A stretch of 9,763 nt of DNA, taken from the NCBI GenBank assembly GCA_963662035.1, contig CAVLDO010000032.1, forward strand, positions 1 through 9,763. Direction: 5' to 3'. The notes beneath the pieces are model-generated. The model had not been told where the DNA came from. It saw only the letters and a program-made list of their open reading frames with translations, and did no database searches. Position 1 is the stretch's first letter. The number at the start of each line of letters is the position of its first letter. Position numbers and translations under genes: made by a program. Of this stretch, positions 1 to 5,998 are shown piece by piece. Origin of the DNA: Equibacterium sp963662035 (GTDB taxonomy: Bacteria; Bacteroidota; Bacteroidia; Bacteroidales; UBA932).

Positions 1-69
1 AATTACAATCAGTTCCGTCCCCGCCCGATGATATTTCGTGATGACAAGCCTTTGCTAACCGCTATGTCT

Positions 70-402
70 GTGCCCGCAGAGCTCCGTTTTGGGCACTGTC
101 TGGGAGTTTTGCCTGCTTTCGTGCCAGTTGAGCCCTGTTTCGGGCACGGCCGGAGAGTTTCGCTGCGTTCCGTGCCTAGGGAGTGTCATTATGGGCACGG
201 ATAGTGTGTTTCGCCTGGTTCCGTGCCCGAAGAGCTCCATTTCGGGCACCGCCTGGGAGTTTCGCTGCGCCCCGTGCCCGAGGAGCCCCGATTCGGGCAC
301 GGCCAGTGGTTTTCGCCTTGTTCCGTGCCCGAGGAGCCCCGTTTCGGGCACCGCCTGGGGTTTTCGCCTGGTTCCGTGCCCGAGGAGCCCCGTTTCGGGC
401 AC
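70..402. repeat. Left tandem array of 51-bp hairpin units (7 copies)
   Basis: Seven units start at 70, 121, 172, 223, 274, 325 and 376, a spacing of exactly 51 bp with no indels. Each unit has a 27-nt hairpin, left arm GTGCCCG and right arm CGGGCAC around a 13-nt loop (typically AGGAGCCCCGTTT), followed by a 24-nt G/T-rich linker ending in TTCC. In units 5 to 7 the stem extends to 8 bp (GTGCCCGA/TCGGGCAC). Units 1 to 3 are the most degenerate (unit 2 has GTGCCA, unit 3 GTGCCT), and the linker of unit 7 is diverged. The linkers resemble each other, so these are tandem repeats and not CRISPR spacers. The period is a multiple of three, which keeps several frames open on both strands; I see no convincing gene. 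A related array in the same orientation lies at 9352-9657. Function unknown. Confidence 0.93.
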
Positions 403-507
403 GGGCAGAAAATTCTCTCCGTGTTCAGTGTCAAGAGCAACCTCGCCAGAAGTCAGCAGGCGATTTTCGCATTGTCCCCGTGCAAACTTAAACATAGAAC
501 GGAAATG

Positions 508-537
508 TTTGCAAAAACGAAAAAGTAAGTATATTTG
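508..537 (+). promoter_or_regulatory. Bacteroidetes-type promoter of the cupin gene
   Basis: TTTG at 508-511 is followed after 18 nt by TATATTTG at 530-537, a full match to the primary Bacteroidetes consensus (TTTG, then TAnnTTTG). Transcription would start near 541-545, giving a leader of about 33 nt before the ATG at 577. Both elements lie in TGCAAA-type symmetry: TGCAAAC (481-487) pairs with GTTTGCA (507-513) across the -33 box, and ATTTGCAAAT (533-542) is a perfect 10-bp palindrome across the end of the -7 box. Confidence 0.75.
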
Positions 538-576
538 CAAATAATACATCACTGATTTTTAACTGTTTAAAAGACT

Positions 577-954
577 ATGACAATCGACAATAATCTGCTT
601 GCGGAGCTGCTGGAACAGGCCGAAACCAATCCCCGCCGCCGGCAAAACTACGATATGCGCACATCCGGCGCCGACACCAGCCAGCGTATGCTCAATGCGC
701 TGCTGCCGGGCACAGAAGTCCCCATCCATAAACACGACGACACCTGCGAAACAGTTGTCTGCCTCACCGGCCGTTTGGACCAGGTTTTGTATGAAAAAGA
801 CGGCGACCTCTGGCGCGAAATCAAGCGGATGCACATAAATCCGTCGCTCGGCATCTTCGGCTGCCAGGTGCCCAAAGGATCCTGGCATACCGTCGAAGTC
901 TTTGAACCCTCGGTAATCTTTGAGGCCAAAGACGGCGCGTACGACCCCAAATAG
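577..954 (+). CDS. WbuC-family cupin-fold metalloprotein
   Basis: A 125-residue single-domain cupin matching the WbuC family, whose members are often found in O-antigen clusters and have no settled biochemical role. The N-terminus has the family's PRRR signature (residues 19-22) and SQRMLNAL (35-42). Cupin motif 1 supplies H51, H53 and E58 (HKHDDTCE), and the second motif supplies H104 (PKGSWHTVE), together a plausible 3-His/1-Glu metal site. The C-terminus IFEAKDGAYDPK is also typical. The length fits a complete protein. The ATG at 577 is the first start after a strong promoter at 508-537, with no clear Shine-Dalgarno sequence, as usual in Bacteroidetes. It appears monocistronic, with a likely terminator right after it. 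It is not inside an obvious O-antigen cluster, although a UDP-glucose dehydrogenase gene lies 2.2 kb downstream on the other strand. The family call is firm; the function is unknown. Confidence 0.88.
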   Translation: MTIDNNLLAELLEQAETNPRRRQNYDMRTSGADTSQRMLNALLPGTEVPIHKHDDTCETVVCLTGRLDQVLYEKDGDLWREIKRMHINPSLGIFGCQVPKGSWHTVEVFEPSVIFEAKDGAYDPK

Positions 955-963
955 TTTAAGAAC

Positions 964-988
964 AAAAGCCCCGTCGCGGCCGGGTTTT
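964..988 (+). terminator. Probable terminator of the cupin gene
   Basis: AAAA (964-967) and CCC (969-971) can pair with GGG (982-984) and TTTT (985-988), with a bulged G and a small GC-rich apical loop. It begins 9 nt after the cupin stop. The stem is short and imperfect, so some read-through into the following structured region is possible. Confidence 0.45.
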
Positions 989-1011
989 AGGCGAGCCTCA
1001 TTCTATCATAA

Positions 1012-1260
1012 GGGCCCGGCGGGTGGAAGACAGCCAAGCCCATTTAGGTTTAGCACCTATGTGCGGCAGCCACGATTCGTATTTCGCCAGGTTGCTGACT
1101 TCTTGTTATTATCATTTTGACGAGGCTTCAGCTAAGTTGTTAACTCGTAAGAAGACAGGTTGCTTCTCCTGTGGAAACTTGGCCGCGAACCCTTACGAAA
1201 CCTCGCAGCTCCAATGTATAAAACCGCCGGAGCCGAAGGGCGCGGCAGCGGCGCTTTTTT
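1012..1260 (+). ncRNA. Candidate structured RNA or cis-acting leader ahead of the ligase gene
   Basis: This 350-bp gap has no convincing ORF but many complementary segments on the plus strand. A closing stem pairs CCGGCGG (1016-1022) with CCGCCGG (1224-1230). Inside lie TAGGT/ACCTA (1045-1049, 1055-1059), GCAGCC/GGTTGC (1066-1071, 1090-1095, one G-U) and a domain closed by CGAGG/CCTCG (1121-1125, 1201-1205). That domain holds ACAGG/CCTGT (1155-1159, 1168-1172), and the pairs GCTAAGTT/AACTTGGC (1131-1138, 1176-1183) and CGTAAG/CTTACG (1146-1151, 1192-1197) interleave as a pseudoknot or as alternatives. A strong terminator ends it. I could not match it to tRNA, tmRNA, RNase P, SRP RNA or a riboswitch class whose consensus I know; 6S-like or Bacteroidales-specific RNA families remain possible. 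No clear promoter was found upstream, and the 5' end is a guess. Confidence 0.42.
1220..1260 (+). terminator. Strong intrinsic terminator upstream of the ligase gene
   Basis: AAAA (1220-1223) precedes a hairpin: CGCCG (1225-1229) with CGGCG (1249-1253), a tandem GA/AG mismatch, then GCCG (1232-1235) with CGGC (1243-1246) around a 7-nt loop, followed by TTTTTT (1255-1260). It lies 47 nt before the ligase start codon and 266 nt after the cupin stop, so it ends either a separate small RNA or an attenuated leader. Its 5' arm is also the 3' strand of the closing stem of the structured element at 1016-1230. Confidence 0.7.
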
Positions 1261-1288
1261 GTCAAATTGAGAAATTGCGCTACCTTCA
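1258..1288 (+). promoter_or_regulatory. Probable promoter of the ligase gene
   Basis: TTTG (1258-1261) and TACCTTCA (1281-1288) are 19 nt apart, matching the Bacteroidetes layout; the second box matches TAnnTT but has CA in place of TG. The start site would be near 1292-1295, leaving a leader of only about 15 nt. The -33 box lies inside the T-tract of the preceding terminator. Confidence 0.45.
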
Positions 1289-1308
1289 CAATCGCAAAAT
1301 TTGACAAA
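1258..1308. promoter_or_regulatory. Long inverted repeat spanning the promoter and start codon of the ligase
   Basis: TTTGTCAAATT (1258-1268) and AATTTGACAAA (1298-1308) are perfect 11-bp complementary arms 29 nt apart; an inner TTGCG/CGCAA pair (1275-1279, 1293-1297) extends the symmetry. The right arm ends on the A of the ATG. As DNA, the arms flank the promoter like paired operator half-sites. As RNA, in a transcript reading through the terminator, they would fold the start region into a stem. Confidence 0.6.
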
Positions 1309-2963
1309 TGGAATTCACTTCGGTAAATAAGCTGCTGCAAAACAGCTTTATACAGCACTGGGACCGCCCGGCCCTATCAAACTATAAAGGCATCACCCTC
1401 AAATACGGCGACGTGGCCCGCCGCATCGCCAAGCTGCACATCGCCTTTGAACAGTGCCACCTGCCAAAAGGCGGCAAAGTGGCCATCTGCTCCCGCAACC
1501 AGGCCAACTGGGCCGTGAGCTTTTTGGCCTCGCTCACATACGGTGCCGTGCCTGTCCCCATCCTGCACGAATTCAAGCCGGCCAACATCCATTATCTGGT
1601 GAACCATTCGGAAGCCGACGTGCTCTTTGTTGACGACGAAATCTGGGAAAATCTGCTCATAGACGAAATGCCCGGTCTGCACGTAGTGGTGCAGATGGAC
1701 AATTTTGACTTCCTCTATGCCTGCAGCGAAGAACTGCAGGCGGTGCGCGAACACCTCAACGAAAGCTTCGGCGTCAAATACCCCAACCGCTTCGGCCCCG
1801 AATGCCTGGACTACTACAGGGACAGCCCCGACGAACTTGCCCTTATCAACTACACCTCCGGCACCTCGGGCTTCAGCAAAGGGGTGATGGTGCCCTACCG
1901 CGCCATCTGGAGCAATGTCAACTTTGCCCACACCCGCGCTATGCCGGAGCTGGACAGCGAAAGCACCATAGTGTCGATGCTCCCCAGCGCCCATATGTAC
2001 GGCCTGATGTTCGAATTTTTCTTTGAAATGACGGTGGGAATGCACGTCCACTTTCTCAACCGCGTTCCCAGCCCCAAAATAATAATGCAGGCCTTTGCCG
2101 ACATCAAGCCCGACGTAATAATCTCAGTGCCGCTCATCATCGAGAAAATATACAAAAACAAGCTCAAGCCCATTCTGGACAAGAACCGCGTGATATTCGG
2201 CATCCCCTTCATAGACCACATTCTGCAGAAAAAAATCTGTCGGCAGCTGGTTGAGACCTTCGGCGGCCGCTTCAAGGAGGTGATAATCGGCGGCGCCGCC
2301 TTCAACCCCGAGGTGGAGCGTTTCTTCCGCAAGATAGAGTTCCCCTTTACCGTGGGCTACGGAATGACCGAGTGCGCCCCCATCATCACCTACTCGCCGC
2401 ACGATGAGACCCGCCTCTTCTCCTGCGGACAAATCGCCCCCGATATGGAAATCCGCATCGACTCGGCCGACCCGCAGAAAGTGCCCGGCGAGGTGCAGGT
2501 GCGCGGCGCCAACGTTTTCCTGGGCTATTACAAAAACGAAGAGGCCACGGCCAAAGCCTTCACCGCCGACGGCTGGTTCCGCACCGGCGATATGGGAGTG
2601 ATGGATTTAGACGGCTTCCTCTACCTGCGCGGCCGCTCAAAATGTATGATACTGGGCCCTTCCGGGCAGAACATCTATCCGGAAGAGATAGAGGGTGTGC
2701 TCAACAATCTCAATTATGTGGTGGATTCGCTGGTGTTCGAGGAAGAGGGCAAACTCACGGCCCTGGTCTATCCCGACTGGCAGAAGGGAACGCAGGACGG
2801 TATGGACCGCAAGCAGCTGGAGGATCTGCTCACGGCGCAGCTGCCCTTTGTAAACAAGGAGCTGCCCAACTATGCCCGCATCGCCAAAATCGAGTTTTTA
2901 CCGGAAGACTTTGAGCGGACCCCCAAGCACAGCATCAAGCGCTACCTCTATCAGCGAAGCTGA
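1308..2963 (+). CDS. Long-chain fatty acid--CoA ligase (AMP-binding, ANL superfamily)
   Basis: A 551-residue adenylate-forming enzyme, predicted to activate fatty acids to acyl-AMP and then acyl-CoA using ATP and coenzyme A; cytosolic or membrane-peripheral. Motifs appear in order: the P-loop YTSGTSGFSKG (182-192), GYGMTEC (350-356) at the adenylate pocket, the ribose-binding TGD (426-428), the hinge GRSK (442-445) followed by NIYPEEIE, and the C-terminal PKHSIKR (539-545), where K544 is the likely catalytic lysine. All key residues are present, so the gene looks intact. Length and overall sequence resemble the ligase conserved across Bacteroidales. The ATG at 1308 directly follows the promoter and inverted repeat at 1258-1308; there is no clear ribosome binding site. 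It is transcribed alone and converges on the ugd operon. The exact acyl substrate cannot be read from sequence, and acyl-ACP or aryl substrates are not excluded. Confidence 0.92.
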   Translation: MEFTSVNKLLQNSFIQHWDRPALSNYKGITLKYGDVARRIAKLHIAFEQCHLPKGGKVAICSRNQANWAVSFLASLTYGAVPVPILHEFKPANIHYLVNHSEADVLFVDDEIWENLLIDEMPGLHVVVQMDNFDFLYACSEELQAVREHLNESFGVKYPNRFGPECLDYYRDSPDELALINYTSGTSGFSKGVMVPYRAIWSNVNFAHTRAMPELDSESTIVSMLPSAHMYGLMFEFFFEMTVGMHVHFLNRVPSPKIIMQAFADIKPDVIISVPLIIEKIYKNKLKPILDKNRVIFGIPFIDHILQKKICRQLVETFGGRFKEVIIGGAAFNPEVERFFRKIEFPFTVGYGMTECAPIITYSPHDETRLFSCGQIAPDMEIRIDSADPQKVPGEVQVRGANVFLGYYKNEEATAKAFTADGWFRTGDMGVMDLDGFLYLRGRSKCMILGPSGQNIYPEEIEGVLNNLNYVVDSLVFEEEGKLTALVYPDWQKGTQDGMDRKQLEDLLTAQLPFVNKELPNYARIAKIEFLPEDFERTPKHSIKRYLYQRS

Positions 2964-2968
2964 CGCTC

Positions 2969-2997
2969 GCAAATAATACCGTTGCATCGGTTTTTGC
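2969..2997 (+). terminator. Weak possible terminator of the ligase gene
   Basis: ACCG (2978-2981) pairs with CGGT (2988-2991) around 6 nt, followed by TTTT. Outer GCAAA/TTTGC (2969-2973, 2993-2997) can also pair. The stem is short; the larger hairpin just downstream may do the real work. Confidence 0.35.
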
Positions 2998-3006
2998 TGA
3001 TATAAG

Positions 3007-3046
3007 AAGGGGCTTGCCGGGTGGAAAAATACCCGCAAAGCCCCTT
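3007..3046. repeat. Bipartite hairpin between convergent genes, member of a dispersed family
   Basis: AAGGGGC (3007-3013) pairs with GCCCCTT (3040-3046). The stem continues through TTGC/GCAA with one bulged A and GGGT/ACCC (3019-3022, 3031-3034) around an 8-nt loop. Read on the minus strand, the loop carries a TTTTT run and the whole element closely matches the hairpin at 9697-9747 read on the plus strand. It lies between the converging ends of the ligase and ugd genes and probably acts as a two-way transcription barrier, though neither side has the usual T-tract after the stem. Confidence 0.7.
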
Positions 3047-3102
3047 ACTACGGATTAACTGCCGCGCCGGCTAATCTGATTCGCGCCTTGAGGTCAGGTT
3101 CA

Positions 3103-3133
3103 CATTTGCGCAGAGGTGCGGACTATGCAAATG
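3103..3133. repeat. Inverted repeat downstream of ugd
   Basis: CATTTGC (3103-3109) and GCAAATG (3127-3133) are perfect 7-bp arms; CGCA/TGCG (3109-3112, 3117-3120) can form an inner stem around GAGG. It lies 22 bp past the ugd stop in the minus direction and could be a hairpin at the mRNA 3' end. There is no T-tract. Confidence 0.35.
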
Positions 3134-3155
3134 CAAACTCGTGCCAATCCGGGCT

Positions 3156-4448
3156 TCAGTCGCGGCGGAAGATGTCGCGGGTATAGACCTTGTCGGCCAC
3201 ATCGGCGAGGCACTCGTCGTAGCGGTTGGCGATAATCGCCTTGCTCTGTGCCTTGAACTGCTCCAGGTCGCCCACTACGCGACTGCCGAAGAAGGTGCTG
3301 CCATCAGAAAGAGTCGGCTCGTAAATTATCACCTCCGCCCCCTTGGCCTTGATGCGCTTCATAATGCCCTGGATGGCGCTCTGCCGGAAATTGTCGGAAT
3401 TGGATTTCATCGTGAGCCGGTAAACCCCTATGGTGCACGGCTCATTCTCGGCGGCAAACTGGTTGTTGCTGTAATAGTCATACCAGCCCGCCTTGCGCAG
3501 CACCGCATCGGCGATATAATCCTTGCGCGTGCGGTTGCTCTCCACGATGGCCGTCATCATATTCTGCGGCACATCCTGATAATTGGCCAGCAGCTGCTTG
3601 GTGTCCTTGGGCAGGCAATAGCCGCCGTAGCCGAACGAGGGATTGTTGTAGTGGGTGCCGATGCGCGGGTCCAGTCCCACGCCCTCTATTATGTCGCGCG
3701 TGCATAGCCCCTTGACCTCGGCGTAGGTGTCCAGCTCGTTGAAGTAGCTGACACGCAGCGCAAGATATGTGTTGGCAAACAGCTTCACCGCCTCGGCCTC
3801 CGTGAGCCCCATAAACAGCGTGGGGATGTCGCTCTTGAGAGCCCCCTCCTGCAGCAGACGGGCGAATGTTTCGGCCGCCTGGCGCAGGTCGGCGCGAGCC
3901 TCGGGACAGCCCACGATTATGCGGCTGGGGTAGAGGTTGTCGTAGAGCGCCTTGCTCTCGCGCAGGAATTCGGGCGAGAAAAGCAGATTGAGCCGCCTGC
4001 CGCCGTAGCGCGAATACAGCCCATGCGTATAGCCCACCGGAACGGTGCTCTTGATTACCATCACCGCATCGGGATTCACGCTCAACACCAGGTCTATCAC
4101 CTCCTCCACGTGACTGGTGTCAAAATAGTTCTTCACCGGGTCGTAGTTGGTGGGGGCGGCTATCACCACAAAGTCGGCGTCGCGATAGGCCCCGGCCCCG
4201 TCGAGGGTGGCGGTGAGATTCAGCTTACTCTGCTCTGCGCCGCTCTCGAATGCTCCGAACTCGCCGCGCAGATATTTCTCAATGTATTCGTCCTGAATGG
4301 GACTGATGCCCCGGTTGAGCTTCTCCACCTTCTCTGGAATTACATCCACCGCCGCCACATTGTGGCGAGTGGCCAGCAGAGTTGCGATGCTCAGCCCCAC
4401 ATAACCGGTGCCGGCCACCGCTATCTTGAGATCTTCGAATTTGCGCAT
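3156..4448 (-). CDS. ugd: UDP-glucose 6-dehydrogenase
   Basis: A 430-residue cytosolic enzyme that oxidises UDP-glucose to UDP-glucuronate with two NAD+, supplying precursors for capsule or other polysaccharides. The N-terminal Rossmann domain shows GTGYVG (13-18) and STVPVG (134-139). The central helix carries the active-site region EAVKLFANTYLALR (K222). The catalytic cysteine is C278 in GYGGYCLPKDTKQL. The C-terminal UDP-binding domain has YRLTMKSNSDNFRQSAI (343-359) and KRIKAKGAEVIIYEP, very like E. coli-type Ugd, which separates it from the UDP-ManNAc and GDP-mannose dehydrogenases. It is somewhat longer than the E. coli enzyme (388 residues), partly through an insert near 322-338 and the tail. 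The ATG at 4448 lies 18 nt past the stop of the acetyltransferase gene, so it is the last gene of a three-gene minus-strand operon. No glycosyltransferase genes are adjacent. Confidence 0.93.
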   Translation of the reverse strand: MRKFEDLKIAVAGTGYVGLSIATLLATRHNVAAVDVIPEKVEKLNRGISPIQDEYIEKYLRGEFGAFESGAEQSKLNLTATLDGAGAYRDADFVVIAAPTNYDPVKNYFDTSHVEEVIDLVLSVNPDAVMVIKSTVPVGYTHGLYSRYGGRRLNLLFSPEFLRESKALYDNLYPSRIIVGCPEARADLRQAAETFARLLQEGALKSDIPTLFMGLTEAEAVKLFANTYLALRVSYFNELDTYAEVKGLCTRDIIEGVGLDPRIGTHYNNPSFGYGGYCLPKDTKQLLANYQDVPQNMMTAIVESNRTRKDYIADAVLRKAGWYDYYSNNQFAAENEPCTIGVYRLTMKSNSDNFRQSAIQGIMKRIKAKGAEVIIYEPTLSDGSTFFGSRVVGDLEQFKAQSKAIIANRYDECLADVADKVYTRDIFRRD

Positions 4449-4466
4449 ATTGAATAGATTAATATG

Positions 4467-4901
4467 CTAATGTAACACTTTTTCGTAACAATTGGTATCG
4501 TGCAGCGTGAAGCCCAGGCTGCGGTAGAGGGCGTTGGCCGCCACCCGCGCGGGACGGCTGGTAAGATGCAGCTTGCGGCAGCCATGGCGCGGCGCCTGCC
4601 CAATGATATGCTCCAAAAGACGGCGCCCCAGTCCGCGGCCGCGCAGGGTGGGGAGCACCGCCACCGCCTCCACCGCCCCGAAAGTCAATTCAGGCGTGCG
4701 GCACACGATCAGGGTGGCCGCGGCCACTATCCCTCCCGCCTCGCGCACCACATAAATGTGCGTGGCCGGCTCGCCGAGAGCTTCCTGCAGCTGCTCTATT
4801 GTGCAATGCGAAGCGGGGGAGAGGCACTGCATCAGGGCCTCCATCGCCGTGGCGTCCGCCTCGCTGAATTGAGAAAGTTCTTCTATCATAACCCTCGTCA
4901 T
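4467..4901 (-). CDS. GNAT-family N-acetyltransferase
   Basis: A 144-residue single-domain GNAT enzyme that would move an acetyl group from acetyl-CoA to an amine, possibly a small molecule or protein; the substrate is unknown. The beta-4 strand EAVAVLP (78-84) runs into the acetyl-CoA pyrophosphate loop RGRGLG (87-92) and the helix RRLLEHII; the C-terminal ANALYRSLGF (122-131) is the usual motif B region. The start is chosen at 4901 because its ATG overlaps the TGA of the upstream transporter gene (ATGA, 4898-4901), the mark of translational coupling. An internal ATG at 4889 (MIEELS) is a reasonable alternative. The frame stays open upstream into the transporter gene, but that stretch is not GNAT-like. 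It is the middle gene of the operon, 18 nt ahead of ugd. Confidence 0.85.
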   Translation of the reverse strand: MTRVMIEELSQFSEADATAMEALMQCLSPASHCTIEQLQEALGEPATHIYVVREAGGIVAAATLIVCRTPELTFGAVEAVAVLPTLRGRGLGRRLLEHIIGQAPRHGCRKLHLTSRPARVAANALYRSLGFTLHDTNCYEKVLH

Positions 4902-5860
4902 TTGCCCCTGGGGCGGGGGTGACTCTGGCGGTAGAGCTGCCAGGAGTTGAACACATTGTGCCAGATGCTGTAAAAGCCGCCGGCAATGCTCGTCACCGGG
5001 TTCATAAAGGTGTATGCCATCCATATTGCGAACACGGTGTTCTTCTGCCCCAGCGCCTGTCCTGCGGTGACCTTGTCGCCATAGCGGCTGCCGATGTTGC
5101 GCCCAAGAAAAAATTGCAGCGCGCAGCAGAGCAGCGACACCGCCCCGATGCCCAGCAGATACCCTGCGGGGATGTCGCTCTTTACAATCGCCCTTGTGGT
5201 GACTGCAATCGCCAGCGAAAGCGCCACCGACCACAGGTAAAACGGCAGGTCGCTATAGCGCAGCAAGCGGCTGTGGAACTTGGGCAGCAGAAAGCGCACC
5301 AGCCATGCGCACAGGCAGGGCATAATCAGCAGCGGAAATGTCTTGGCGATTATCATACTGAAGGCGGTGCCGAACGCAATCCCGCCCGTGGGGTGCACCA
5401 GCGGCACGATTGCCGGCACCACCAGCGCCGCCGCAATGTTGATGAGAATGGTGTAGGTCATAATCCCAGGCATATCGCCCCCCAGCTTGCCCGTAATCAC
5501 CGCCGCCGCAGTGGCCGTGGGGCATATCATACATATCATAAAGCTCTCCACCAGCACCGCATAGTGCCCCTCGCCGGTAAAAATAAGCACCAGGCCCGGA
5601 AGCGCAAAGGCCGCCAGCTGAATCAGCAGCAGCCGCCCCTGCCAGCGGTGCGGACGCATCTGCCTGGGCGCAATCTTGCAGAACGAGAGAAACAGCATCG
5701 CGAAAATCAGCATCGGCTGCAGCGCACCCACTGCCTTTTCCAGATAAGGTCCCGCCGGGGCCAGCGCGGGAATATTGTGATATACAAGATAGGCCGCCAC
5801 ACCCACAGCCATCGCCACTGGCAGCATCCAGTCCTTGAGAAATTGTTTGAGATTTGCCAT
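4898..5860 (-). CDS. SBF/BASS-type sodium:organic anion (bile acid) symporter family protein
   Basis: A 320-residue integral inner-membrane protein with about nine or ten hydrophobic segments and the inverted-repeat layout of the bile acid:sodium symporter family. The first crossing-helix motif is CPTATAAAVITGKLGGD (113-129), at the position of the family's CPGGxxSN region. The second is ALGQKNT (269-275), at the position of the ExGxQN motif. Both are recognisable but diverged from the textbook forms, so sodium coupling and bile acid transport should not be assumed; members of the superfamily also carry pantoate, keto acids and other anions. It is the first gene of the minus-strand operon and shares an ATGA overlap with the acetyltransferase gene. 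A TATCTTTG box 8 nt before the ATG implies a very short leader or a start further inside; M12 is the next in-frame methionine. Confidence 0.82.
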   Translation of the reverse strand: MANLKQFLKDWMLPVAMAVGVAAYLVYHNIPALAPAGPYLEKAVGALQPMLIFAMLFLSFCKIAPRQMRPHRWQGRLLLIQLAAFALPGLVLIFTGEGHYAVLVESFMICMICPTATAAAVITGKLGGDMPGIMTYTILINIAAALVVPAIVPLVHPTGGIAFGTAFSMIIAKTFPLLIMPCLCAWLVRFLLPKFHSRLLRYSDLPFYLWSVALSLAIAVTTRAIVKSDIPAGYLLGIGAVSLLCCALQFFLGRNIGSRYGDKVTAGQALGQKNTVFAIWMAYTFMNPVTSIAGGFYSIWHNVFNSWQLYRQSHPRPRGK

Positions 5861-5868
5861 ATCGGCCG

Positions 5869-5876
5869 CAAAGATA
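5869..5876 (-). promoter_or_regulatory. Possible -7 box for the transporter operon
   Basis: Read on the minus strand, TATCTTTG matches TAnnTTTG fully and ends 8 nt before the ATG of the transporter. No good TTTG lies at the expected distance upstream (the region reads about TCGTTTA). If used, the mRNA would have only a few leader bases. Confidence 0.35.
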
Positions 5877-5903
5877 ACTCTTGGCAGATCAATAAACGAC
5901 CAT

Positions 5904-5930
5904 TTTACACACCTGTAAAGTTTTTTTACA
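5904..5930. promoter_or_regulatory. Triple TTTACA/TGTAAA motif, possible operator
   Basis: TTTACA (5904-5909), TGTAAA (5914-5919) and TTTACA (5925-5930) alternate in orientation with spacers of 4 and 5 bp, so the middle copy can pair with either neighbour. They lie between the divergent transporter and ABC operons, where a shared regulator could bind. The only evidence is the sequence symmetry. Confidence 0.35.
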
Positions 5931-5998
5931 CCGGCTGCAGTATTGTATATTAACTAATACACTATATATCAACTCTTTGTATAAAGTGGCACGCAAAT

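Noticed and set aside
1..201. Partial ORF open from the left edge (frame 1) running into the third array unit
   Set aside because: The first 20 or so residues could be the end of an upstream gene read into the repeats, but two other frames also run from the edge and stop at 31 and 41, and I recognise no family. Bases 1-69 hold nothing I can support.
70..402. CRISPR array: regular palindromic 27-nt repeats with 24-nt gaps
   Set aside because: The gaps are copies of one another and not unique spacers, the period is perfectly constant at 51 bp, and no cas gene is nearby. The same holds for 9352-9657.
1012..1230. tRNA, tmRNA or RNase P RNA in the gap before the ligase
   Set aside because: No cloverleaf with a T-arm, no tmRNA ends or tag-like ORF, and no RNase P core sequence such as GAGGAAAGTCC were found on either strand.
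1012..1230. Cobalamin or TPP riboswitch ahead of the ligase
   Set aside because: The conserved boxes (for cobalamin, the GCCACTG-type box and AGGGAA; for TPP, CTGAGA and ACCTGA) are absent.
1377..2051. 224-residue minus-strand ORF within the ligase gene
   Set aside because: Antisense shadow of the conserved ligase coding sequence, with no family features.
4467..5234. Longer 255-residue version of the acetyltransferase ORF
   Set aside because: The extra N-terminal part overlaps the transporter gene in another frame and is not GNAT-like; the ATGA start at 4901 fits the family length and the operon.
4919..5953. 344-residue plus-strand ORF across the transporter gene
   Set aside because: It is antisense to a clear membrane protein, and its Arg/Gln/His-rich composition is typical of a shadow frame.
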